From Phycisphaerae bacterium (GTDB lineage Bacteria; Planctomycetota; Phycisphaerae; UBA1845): a DNA stretch of 5,986 nucleotides. The stretch's first letter is position 1. Each line of letters starts with the position of its first letter. The notes under the pieces are model-generated. The model was given only the letters and a program-made list of their open reading frames with translations, ran no database searches and had not been told where the DNA came from. The stretch lies in contig JAJDDU010000343.1 in NCBI GenBank assembly GCA_029260155.1, positions 1 through 5,986 on the forward strand. The letters run 5' to 3'. Of this stretch, positions 1 to 5,355 are shown piece by piece. The translations under genes and the position numbers were made by a program.

Positions 1-159
1 GGAGATGTCCATCAACTCCAGCGAACCCTTGCGTCCGCCAGTCACGACGGTCGTCAACTGGTAACCGAGCAAAGCGTCGAGAGGCTGATCCACGAACATG
101 CGGACCTGCACCTCGCTGCCGGGCTGGATCGACCGAGCATCCGCCACCGCATGCAGCCC
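1..159 (-). other. Cohesin-like domain, N-terminal part only, residues 1733-1785
   Basis: After a Gly/Ser/Pro-rich linker (1717-1732) comes a Cys-free segment: I-Q-P-G-S-E-V-Q-V-R-M-F-V-D-Q-P, then L-L-G-Y-Q-L-T-T-V-V-T-G-G at 1762-1774 and G-S-L-E-L-M-D-I-S at the window edge. The order 'P-G-x-x-V-x-V-x-V ... L-x-G-Y-Q-L-x-L-x-x ... L-x-x-x-x-I' matches the first strands of cohesin and cohesin-like domains, and resembles a segment I recall from planctomycete proteins. The domain is cut by the window, so the call is tentative. Confidence 0.45.
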
Positions 160-3100
160 CGTGATACCGCCAACGGTCGAACCGCTCGCATTGCTCGGAG
201 CCGGACCACACGTGCACGTGTTCGTGCCCGCAAAGCAGGTCAACGCATGCAGCGCGTCAGCCAGGTTGCAGAAGCCGTCCGGCACACAGGAACCCAGTGC
301 ACCACCCGCATCGATGTTGATGCTCTCGCAGGTGTTCGTGCCCGCGAAACAGGTCAACGCATGCAGCGCGTCAGCTAAGTTGCAGAACGTATCCGGCGGG
401 CAAGCACCGAGCGCTTGACCCATGTCGGACGGGACCGCCAAGTCCGTGCCCACGCACGCGTTAGCGACGCACTCCCACCAGATGCAGGTGTCGTCGGTAG
501 CGCCGCCTCCGTCGAGGTCGGCACAGTCTGCCGCAGTGACGCAAGGAATCGGGCCGATGCCGCTGGCGATCACAAACGCCATGTCGACGCCGGGGATCGG
601 CACCCACGGGAAGAGCAGTGACGGATCGGTGAACTGCTGGGCAGGGTTGCCGTCGAAGTTCTGCGAGTCCATCCAGAAGGTCTGATACCAACCGCCGGTA
701 AACGCCAGTTCCGGAGCGATCGCCAACCAGTTCTTCTTGTCCTGGACGACATCTAGATCACCGCCGCCAAAGTTCATCGTGATCTCGTAGGAACCCGGGA
801 CAGGAACCAAGTCCTTCTCGTAGTCGACATAGTCGTAGCATGGCAGAGCGCCGCCGTTATTCGCGCAGTTCTCCACAAGCACCTCGTGCTTGAACGTGCC
901 CGTGTGCGAACCATCCGGATCTCCGAACGAGCCACAGGGTATTCCGTCGATTTCGCACGTGGTACCGCCGCCGCCGGTGCACGTCGACGTCGCACCGCAT
1001 CCGATGGCGACACAATCGGCACCCACGGTGCACGGTGCAGCAGTGAACGGAATGTTCGGCTGGCCGGTCGGACCCTTGGCAATGGCCACTACATTGTTGA
1101 AGTGCAGCGACCAGTTGATCAGCGTACCGCCGTCGAGGGTAAAGGCGTCGGTCACCGTGATCCGCCACGTGCCATCCTTGAGTTCACCGTCGAACGCGGC
1201 GAGGGCCTCGTTCGGGAAGGCGGGGCCGGTGTAGTTGTCCTGGCCGGCGCCGTTAACACCATCGTACGACTCGATGGCGACAGGAGCTTCGTCACTGAGG
1301 ATCAGCTGGTCGCCGGTGACCGGGTTACCGAAGTTGTCGGCCGAGTAATTGCTCGTCCGATCGATCAACACCACCGAGGTGCCGGTGTTCACGTGCTCAA
1401 GCGCGACGCGTAGGTCGCTCTGGAACGTGTGCTCGATCAACAAGGCAACGTCGAGGTCGACGATTGTCGCGGCCGGGTCCGCATCGGTGTAGATGAGGTC
1501 GCAGACGGCTCCACACGTGTCGGGAGCGGCATCCCCATTGGTATCCACACAAACCTGGCCCGGTTCGGTGCAGTCCCCATCCGTCGTGCAGCTCGTCGGG
1601 GAGGTCTGCGTCGATATAACGGCGTCGCACACGGCATTGTCCGCCACCTTGACGTCACCAGCTGCTTCGCCATCGTTGTAGACGGTCACTCGGATGCTGT
1701 CATAGTCGCCCGGATCCCGCAGGCCACCCCCGCAAGCCGGATTCGCGGCTATGCAGTTGTCGCCGCCGGCAGGACAGGCAAAGCCGCCGACGCGACACGG
1801 TTGGCCGCCAAACTCGCACGAGCCGTCCTCGCACAAATTGAAGCCGCCGTTCGTGCAGAGGGCGGGAACACTGCCGCAGGCTAGCGGATTTTGGGGGTCG
1901 CACTCAGAGGTGTCCGGGCAAGCGAACGCCGTGAAGTTACTGTGTGTTGCCCACCAGACGATCGAGCTGACTGCGCACGACGTCGAGCCGTCACCTGCGG
2001 AACTCTTGAAGGTGAAGTTGTCGACCACTTCGTTGAAGAAGGTCGGGTCCAGCTGGGTGCTCCGAGCATTCGCATCCGGGTCGCCAGGACCGTTGTCAAA
2101 GCCGCAGTCGTCCGTGACGTTGCAAAGCACAGCACCGCAGAAACCGTTGTGCGACTGATCGACACATTCGGCCGCCAGCTCGTTGGTGCAGGTTCCATCG
2201 GGATGACAGCAAGCACTCGAGCCGCACGGCGGATCCATGTCGACGCACAAGGTGTCAGCGACGAATCGCCCGGTGCAGACCGCGGACGAAATGCCGTTCT
2301 CGCACGTACCAGCGGCGTCATCACAACACGCACCAGCGGTCGCACAGGCCGTCGGAAGGACGGTCGTGTTCACGCAGAAGGCCAAGTCGTAGTCGGACTC
2401 GGTACCAGCGGCATACGTGTGCGGCGGAGGGCCCGCCTCGGTGGTCTGCTGAGCGCTGAGTAGATCGCCCTCGGGGGCGGTCGTCCACAACCAAAGACAG
2501 TCGGGCTGACAGTCGGCAGGCACGTCGCTGCAAGCCGTAGGATCGGTCGGGTCACACGCCGAGGCGTCCGGACAGGAGTGCGGATCGGTCGGCAACGCGT
2601 TCGTCGCCGTGTTGTTCTGGATCTCGATCCAGTAGCAAGTATCGGCCGCAACGGTCACCGCATCGTGCGTAGCCGTGTAGCTGGTTTCAGCAGCTCCAGC
2701 CACGCCGAGACCGGTCGTGAGCGTGGTCACGGCGCCGACGTTGAACGGGCCACCGATGACGGCACCCGGCAAGCCGCTGGCGTCGTCATAGTAAGTGATC
2801 GTGAAGTCGTCACCCGGACCAGGGCCGCAGCCCACCTGCCCGGCAACGAAGTCGAGATAGAGACCCCACCAGCAGACCTCCGTGATAACGCCGCCCACGG
2901 TCGTCTTGAAGTTGTCCGCGACGGACAGGCCGGCGTTCTCGTCGGTGGTCGCTGCGACCGTACCCGGATCCGCACCGTGGCCGTCCTGGTCTGGGAACTG
3001 ACAACTGGCAGCGTCCTCGATCAGGCATGCCGTCGGCGTCTGACAGGCCAAGTCGGCATCACAATCGGGGTCGTCGCAGTCGATGAGATCATCGCAGTCG

Positions 3101-5355
3101 TTGTCCAAAAAGTCGGTGCAGGAACCCGTCTCGTCCGCGGAAGGCGCCCCACAATCACTCGGGCAGGTGCAGCTAGTCTCCTGCGGAGGCTCGCACAGCC
3201 CGTTGTCACACGCCGCCGGCGTACCGCCACAAGTCGTGTTCACGTGCATGATGACGTGCAGCCCGGCGAAGTCGATCGAGTCAAAAGACGTCCACCCATT
3301 GAAGCCGCAGCTTCCGGTGTTGCGGAGATAGCTGTCCGAGCACTCGCTGGACGACGGATTGTCCTCCGCGTCCTGGCCACCGGCCCGGAACGACCAGCCG
3401 GGGATTGCCGTGGTGCCGTCTTGCGGAGTACCGACCTCGACGACAAAGGAAGAGCCCGTCGGAATAACCGCGGGGGACGACAGAGTCGTAGTGACGTGCA
3501 GATCCGTAGTGTCGGCCGGAATCACTTCGAATTCCTGACCAACCAGGGTCGCCAGCGCGAAATCGGGAGGACACCCCGGAACTAGCCAGACATTGACCTC
3601 CACGGGCAGATCGGTGACCCGGTTCATCAACAGAACAGTCCAATCCACACTGTTGACGGTGATGTTCGCCGAATCGTCGTACCCCTCTACCGCCGGATCC
3701 ATGCACCGCCCAAAAAAGTTCTCGGTCGTGCCGACGCCCGCTTGAGAACAGGCGACCATTCCTCGAATATCCTGGCAGAAGTCAAGCGGATCACCGCTCA
3801 GCGTCGCACAGGTGTCGTTGGCAAGAATGCACGGCGTGCCATTAATCTCGCAGACACCCATGCCGTTCATCTGCCGCACGTCGCAATCGCACCCACCCGA
3901 CGCGCACGTCGTCTGGGGACACGAGCAGTGCGCCGCGGCGGCACAATCGGCATCAGCGCAATCGAAATCGCCGTCACAATCATTGTCGAGACCATCCGCA
4001 CACAGGCCGGTTTCGTCGGCTGTGGCCGCGCCGCAATCGGCGGGGCAACTGCACTGGTCCTCCGACGGGTCACAGACAGCATCGCCGCACGCGACCGACG
4101 AGATGACCAAGGTGCCTGCGGCGTCTCCGCCGTTCCAGCCGCCTAAGCGGATCAGGTATGTGTTACCGTTGACGATTGTGGCCGTAAGGGTCGACGCAAA
4201 CCCGGTCGAGACGCCGCAGTTGTCATCGGCGCACGCCTCGTTGACCAGTGCCGCACAGGTTCCCGAGTTAAAGGAGAGAACCGTGTCAGGCGTAGTTGCG
4301 TCGTCGCAACCCGCCGCGACCGTCACAACACCATCGAAGAGGGCGGTGTAACTGAACCAGATGTCCGCCATCATATTGGTGTCGCACGTGGCCTCGGCGC
4401 TAGTCGTCGAACCGACGTTGTCGAACGGAGTGCTGCCGTCGACCACGACGATCGCATCGACGCACTCGTCGGCCGCCACGGGCTCGAGCTGGCAACTCGC
4501 GTCGCAGCCGTCGCCCGGCACCGTATCGCCGTCGTCGCACCCCTCGCACGGATCGACGATGCCGTCGCCACATGTGCCCGGCGGCGCACACTGCACGTCG
4601 ACCTGGTAGGTGCCCTGTGTGGCCGTATCCCACGAAACCAACTGAATGACGTACTCATCGCCAATGGTCAATCCGTCGAGGCAGATGTCACCAAGCCACT
4701 CGATCCCCCCCTCATCCTCGCTGCAACCGACCTCGGTCCAAGCGGTCATGTCGCACTTGTCGGCCTGATTCACCTCATACACGGCGAAGGAAGAGTCACC
4801 GAGCCCCGCGCCCCAAGGACTGTTGAGGGTGTGGATCCTCGTGGTCGCACCGGTCGGGACGAACGAGAAGAAGACCGACCCAGGGTGGTCCGGGGTCGTG
4901 GCCGCTTCACCCCAGCACGATCCGTCCGGCTCAAGGCCGGTGTCCGTGGCCAGAGTGTTGTCTGTCGTCGCAAAACCCTCGCACGCGATAGGCAGGCGAC
5001 CAACACAGTCGTCGTTTGCGGGTCCAGGCCCCTCGGGGGCGGGATCCGAAGCATTCACCCGCGATCGCACGGGTTTCGGTGCCCGTACCCCTCCGATTTT
5101 GCCAACCGGAGCGATCGCCGCGGCTTTGGCATTGCCGGACTGGACGCTATCGGCGGTGATCGTCGCATTCGGCGGGGCGACGTGTTGGACAGCACTGTCC
5201 GTGCTGGCCTTCAAACGGTCCAAAGGTGCGTCTTCCGCCGACACCGGGCGAACCGCCAAGCCAAACGCGAGCGCAGCAAGGGCTGTTACGCCCATGGTGA
5301 CTCCCGCTACACGCCTGGTGTAACTTCTACATCCACTCGACTCAGATAATCTCAT
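1..5355 (-). CDS. Giant secreted cysteine-rich multidomain protein, 3' end beyond window
   Basis: A single uninterrupted frame of 1785 codons; the stop lies outside the window. I translated it by hand and checked the numbering at many Cys and Trp codons. Order: signal peptide 1-40; Ala/Pro-rich linker 41-112; PPC-like domains 113-258 and 296-420 separated by a Myxococcus-type disulfide repeat 262-291; Cys/Asp modules 423-471 and 716-771 flanking a beta-rich domain 545-706; a W-W-G beta-sandwich 785-997; two A-C-C modules 1008-1078; a second W-W beta-sandwich 1084-1234; a P domain 1286-1420; a beta-rich segment 1442-1604; a Cys module 1605-1634; tandem dockerin-like repeats 1647-1722; a cohesin-like start from about 1733. 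No HExxH or serine-protease GTSxA motif is seen, so no enzyme activity is assigned. Likely role, inferred: exported adhesive or scaffold protein stabilised by disulfides and perhaps calcium. The start at 5355 is preferred because GGAGG lies 10 nt upstream and it supplies an Arg-containing n-region; ATG at 5295 is the alternative. Confidence 0.95.
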   Translation of the reverse strand, partial: MRLSESSGCRSYTRRVAGVTMGVTALAALAFGLAVRPVSAEDAPLDRLKASTDSAVQHVAPPNATITADSVQSGNAKAAAIAPVGKIGGVRAPKPVRSRVNASDPAPEGPGPANDDCVGRLPIACEGFATTDNTLATDTGLEPDGSCWGEAATTPDHPGSVFFSFVPTGATTRIHTLNSPWGAGLGDSSFAVYEVNQADKCDMTAWTEVGCSEDEGGIEWLGDICLDGLTIGDEYVIQLVSWDTATQGTYQVDVQCAPPGTCGDGIVDPCEGCDDGDTVPGDGCDASCQLEPVAADECVDAIVVVDGSTPFDNVGSTTSAEATCDTNMMADIWFSYTALFDGVVTVAAGCDDATTPDTVLSFNSGTCAALVNEACADDNCGVSTGFASTLTATIVNGNTYLIRLGGWNGGDAAGTLVISSVACGDAVCDPSEDQCSCPADCGAATADETGLCADGLDNDCDGDFDCADADCAAAAHCSCPQTTCASGGCDCDVRQMNGMGVCEINGTPCILANDTCATLSGDPLDFCQDIRGMVACSQAGVGTTENFFGRCMDPAVEGYDDSANITVNSVDWTVLLMNRVTDLPVEVNVWLVPGCPPDFALATLVGQEFEVIPADTTDLHVTTTLSSPAVIPTGSSFVVEVGTPQDGTTAIPGWSFRAGGQDAEDNPSSSECSDSYLRNTGSCGFNGWTSFDSIDFAGLHVIMHVNTTCGGTPAACDNGLCEPPQETSCTCPSDCGAPSADETGSCTDFLDNDCDDLIDCDDPDCDADLACQTPTACLIEDAASCQFPDQDGHGADPGTVAATTDENAGLSVADNFKTTVGGVITEVCWWGLYLDFVAGQVGCGPGPGDDFTITYYDDASGLPGAVIGGPFNVGAVTTLTTGLGVAGAAETSYTATHDAVTVAADTCYWIEIQNNTATNALPTDPHSCPDASACDPTDPTACSDVPADCQPDCLWLWTTAPEGDLLSAQQTTEAGPPPHTYAAGTESDYDLAFCVNTTVLPTACATAGACCDDAAGTCENGISSAVCTGRFVADTLCVDMDPPCGSSACCHPDGTCTNELAAECVDQSHNGFCGAVLCNVTDDCGFDNGPGDPDANARSTQLDPTFFNEVVDNFTFKSSAGDGSTSCAVSSIVWWATHSNFTAFACPDTSECDPQNPLACGSVPALCTNGGFNLCEDGSCEFGGQPCRVGGFACPAGGDNCIAANPACGGGLRDPGDYDSIRVTVYNDGEAAGDVKVADNAVCDAVISTQTSPTSCTTDGDCTEPGQVCVDTNGDAAPDTCGAVCDLIYTDADPAATIVDLDVALLIEHTFQSDLRVALEHVNTGTSVVLIDRTSNYSADNFGNPVTGDQLILSDEAPVAIESYDGVNGAGQDNYTGPAFPNEALAAFDGELKDGTWRITVTDAFTLDGGTLINWSLHFNNVVAIAKGPTGQPNIPFTAAPCTVGADCVAIGCGATSTCTGGGGTTCEIDGIPCGSFGDPDGSHTGTFKHEVLVENCANNGGALPCYDYVDYEKDLVPVPGSYEITMNFGGGDLDVVQDKKNWLAIAPELAFTGGWYQTFWMDSQNFDGNPAQQFTDPSLLFPWVPIPGVDMAFVIASGIGPIPCVTAADCADLDGGGATDDTCIWWECVANACVGTDLAVPSDMGQALGACPPDTFCNLADALHALTCFAGTNTCESINIDAGGALGSCVPDGFCNLADALHALTCFAGTNTCTCGPAPSNASGSTVGGITGLHAVADARSIQPGSEVQVRMFVDQPLDALLGYQLTTVVTGGRKGSLELMDIS
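190..417 (-). repeat. Tandem 38-residue dockerin-like repeats, residues 1647-1722
   Basis: Two tandem units of 114 bp each (304-417 and 190-303). Both contain CNLADALHALTCFAGTNTC with Cys spacing C-x5-C-x10-C-x6-C. At DNA level the core 218-273 versus 332-387 agrees at 52 of 56 bases. The P-D-G-F-C-N-L-A-D-A-L-H-A-L form resembles the dockerin type I half (D-x-N-x-D-G-x-x-N-x-x-D-A-x-x-x-x), with Cys at positions where calcium-binding Asp/Asn are usual. The first copy has P-D-T in place of P-D-G. Two such halves are the usual dockerin number. Whether they bind calcium or a cohesin is inference. Confidence 0.6.
454..543 (-). other. Small Cys module, residues 1605-1634
   Basis: The pattern is C-V-T-A-A-D-C-A-D-L-D (1605-1615), then T-D-D-T-C-I-W-W-E-C-V-A-N-A-C (1620-1634). 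This fits the widespread extracellular C-x-x-x-x-D-C-x-D...T-x-D-x-C-x-x-x-x-C-x-x-x-x-C repeat of secreted bacterial proteins. It links the preceding sandwich to the dockerin-like repeats. Confidence 0.5.
544..1032 (-). other. Cys cluster followed by beta-rich segment, residues 1442-1604
   Basis: Residues 1442-1474 carry six Cys, ending in C-E-I-D-G-I-P-C. After this come strands such as H-E-V-L-V-E-N-C, S-Y-E-I-T-M-N-F, L-D-V-V-Q-D-K-K-N-W-L-A-I-A-P-E-L, G-W-Y-Q-T-F-W-M-D and finally V-D-M-A-F-V-I-A-S-G shortly before Cys1605. The 'D-M-A-F' ending resembles the D-L-A-F end of the W-W domain at 785-997, suggesting another sandwich of that broad type. The family is not recognised. H-E-V-L-V is not a zinc HExxH motif. 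Confidence 0.35.
1096..1500 (-). other. P domain (proprotein convertase P/Homo B type), residues 1286-1420
   Basis: Visible hallmarks: D-L-D-V-A-L-L-I-E-H-T-F-Q-S-D-L-R-V-A-L at 1300-1319 (family form: V-x-V-x-I-x-H-T-x-x-G-D-L-x-V-x-L), V-V-L-I-D-R, then F-D-G-E-L-K-D-G-T-W-R-I-T-V-T-D at 1388-1403 and G-G-T-L-I-N-W-S-L-H-F at 1409-1419. These are the classic P-domain end motifs (F-x-G...G-x-W-x-L-x-V-x-D...G-x-L-x-x-W-x-L-x-F). P domains are jelly rolls that accompany subtilisin-like and metallo-proteases in bacteria, but also occur in proteins without proteases. No protease domain is visible here. The domain has no Cys, unlike its neighbours. Confidence 0.85.
1654..2106 (-). other. W-W beta-sandwich domain 2 with Cys-rich insertion, residues 1084-1234
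   Basis: It starts C-G-F-D-N-G-P (1084-1090), has V-V-D-N-F-T-F at 1110-1116 and S-S-I-V-W-W-A at 1130-1136, corresponding to V-A-D-N-F and V-C-W-W-G in the previous W-W domain. The matching D-S-I-R-V-T-V-Y-N-D-G strand appears only at 1219-1229. Between them lies an 11-Cys stretch (1146-1208, with Cys1127 just before), so the fold is interrupted by a disulfide cassette. The C-terminal half of the fold is not obvious before the P domain, so this copy may be shortened. Confidence 0.45.
2122..2334 (-). repeat. Two A-C-C disulfide modules, residues 1008-1078
   Basis: The first copy begins G-A-C-C-D-D-A-A-G-T-C (1008-1018) and the second S-A-C-C-H-P-D-G-T-C (1047-1056). Each continues with a Cys about 8 residues later, then an aromatic-containing strand and two more Cys. 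This matches the G-A-C-C-x-x-D-G-x-C ... C ... G-x-F-x-G ... C module very common in large planctomycete exported proteins. They form a short linker between the two W-W sandwiches. It is one of the main reasons for suggesting Planctomycetota. Confidence 0.6.
2365..3003 (-). other. W-W-G beta-sandwich domain 1, residues 785-997
   Basis: It shows V-A-D-N-F at 812-816, then V-I-T-E-V-C-W-W-G-L-Y at 823-833, G-D-D-F-T-I-T-Y-Y-D-D at 848-858, G-L-P-G-A-V-I, C-Y-W-I-E-I-Q-N-N, and a final D-Y-D-L-A-F-C at about 988-994. This order (A-D-D-F ... W-W-G-x-Y ... D-F-T-I-x-x-Y-x-D-x-x-G-x-P-G ... Y-W-x-x-I-x-N-N ... D-L-A-F) is a recurrent extracellular beta domain of planctomycetes with no known activity that I can name. 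A Cys-rich loop (928-953) is inserted after the W-I-E-I-Q-N-N strand. Confidence 0.55.
3043..3210 (-). repeat. Cys/Asp module, copy B, residues 716-771
   Basis: It has the same order as copy A: C-D-N-G-L-C-E-P-P-Q-E-T, C-T-C-P-S-D-C-G-A (729-737), A-D-E-T-G, then C-T-D-F-L-D-N-D-C-D-D-L-I-D-C and D-D-P-D-C (746-765). Cys positions match copy A with only small spacing changes. The two copies bracket the beta-rich domain at 545-706, so the unit [module + sandwich + module] may have arisen by internal duplication. Confidence 0.6.
3238..3723 (-). other. Beta-rich domain, residues 545-706
   Basis: This region follows a dense Cys stretch (471-551) and has alternating hydrophobic strands: N-I-T-V-N-S-V-D-W-T-V-L-L-M-N, V-E-V-N-V-W-L-V, S-S-F-V-V-E-V-G-T-P-Q-D-G, then D-S-Y-L-R, C-G-F-N-G-W and a final G-L-H-V-I-M-H-V-N near 706. 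I recall similar strings (V-V-E-V-x-x-P-D-G ... S-Y-L-R ... C-G ... H-x-V-M-x-V) in planctomycete exported proteins, but I know no named family. Binding function unknown. Confidence 0.4.
3943..4089 (-). repeat. Cys/Asp module, copy A, residues 423-471
   Basis: The first part is C-G-D-A-V-C-D-P-S-E-D, then C-S-C-P-A-D-C-G (435-442). The second is A-D-E-T-G, then C-x-D-G-L-D-N-D-C-D-G-D-F-D-C and D-A-D-C (452-471). The alternating Asp/Asn and Cys resemble the calcium-binding, disulfide-bonded motifs of thrombospondin type 3-like repeats and the bacterial 'putative metal-binding' C-x-D-G-x-D-N-D-C-D motif. A second copy with the same layout lies at residues 716-765. Confidence 0.6.
4096..4470 (-). 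other. PPC-like beta-sandwich domain 2, residues 296-420
   Basis: It begins A-D-E-C at 295-298 and contains A-D-I-W-F-S-Y-T-A around 330-338, then V-V-T-V-A-A-G-C, an A-C-A-D-D-N-C-G turn, and the closing strands Y-L-I-R-L-G-G-W (400-407) and A-G-T-L-V-I-S. This is the complete order of the PPC-like domain common in planctomycete exported proteins (N-D-x-C ... D-I-W-x-x-Y-T-A ... Y-x-I-R-V-G-G-F ... G-T-L-T-I). It is a clearer family member than the preceding domain and probably its diverged paralogue. Confidence 0.7.
4483..4572 (-). other. Myxococcus-type cysteine-rich (disulfide) repeat, residues 262-291
   Basis: The segment reads C-G-D-G-I-V-D-P-C-E-G-C-D-D-G-D, then G-D-G-C-D-A-S-C-Q-L-E at 281-291. 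This matches the well-known extracellular repeat C-G-D-G...E-x-C-D-D-G-N...G-D-G-C-x-x-x-C-x-x-E, described in Myxococcus and found in planctomycetes and other bacteria. Cys 262, 270, 273, 284 and 288 are present. Cys270 is additional to the usual consensus. It sits between the two PPC-like domains as a rigid disulfide-bonded spacer (inferred). Confidence 0.85.
4582..5019 (-). other. PPC-like beta-sandwich domain 1, residues 113-258
   Basis: It opens with A-N-D-D-C at 113-117, the usual lead-in of PPC-like (pre-peptidase C-terminal type) domains in large planctomycete exported proteins. It then shows the strand pattern of that fold: V-F-F-S-F, S-S-F-A-V-Y-E-V, and near the end E-Y-V-I-Q-L-V-S followed by G-T-Y-Q-V-D-V. 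Such domains are usually non-catalytic binding or spacer modules. It is preceded by a 70-residue Ala/Pro/Val-rich, Cys-free linker after the signal peptide. The family assignment is from pattern memory only. Confidence 0.55.
5236..5355 (-). other. Signal peptide, residues 1-40
   Basis: Residues 1-15 contain Arg at 2, 10, 14 and 15. Residues 16-35 form an uncharged hydrophobic stretch rich in Ala, Leu, Val and Gly. The segment ends with Val-Ser-Ala at 38-40 before Glu-Asp, a classic signal peptidase I (A-x-A type) site. Cys9 lies before the hydrophobic core, so this is not a lipobox. The Arg-Arg pair at 14-15 lacks the other residues of a twin-arginine motif, so Sec export is the simpler reading. 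It places the whole product outside the cytoplasm, consistent with its high cysteine content. Confidence 0.8.

Noticed and set aside
190..417. CRISPR-like array
   Set aside because: Only two units, both coding and in frame with a 114-bp period; no short palindromic repeat with unique spacers.
700..960. H-E-V-L-V in the region after the P domain as a zinc protease motif
   Set aside because: A HExxH motif needs a second His at the fifth position; here it is Val, so there is no metalloprotease signature.
886..1413. Plus-strand open frame of 175 codons
   Set aside because: Antisense to the P domain and the following Cys cluster, which have clear protein-level motifs on the minus strand.
2578..3585. 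Plus-strand open frame of 335 codons
   Set aside because: It lies antisense to the W-W sandwich, the Cys/Asp module and the beta domain of the large gene. Its product is Arg/Val-rich without family motifs, as expected from the mirror of GC-biased codons.
3281..3706. Minus-strand frame of 141 codons in another phase
   Set aside because: It overlaps the beta-rich domain of the true frame; Gly/Arg/Ser-rich composition with no motif, so a shadow frame.
4823..5349. Two overlapping plus-strand frames of 166 and 172 codons
   Set aside because: Both are antisense to the signal peptide, linker and first PPC-like domain; neither shows a recognisable product.
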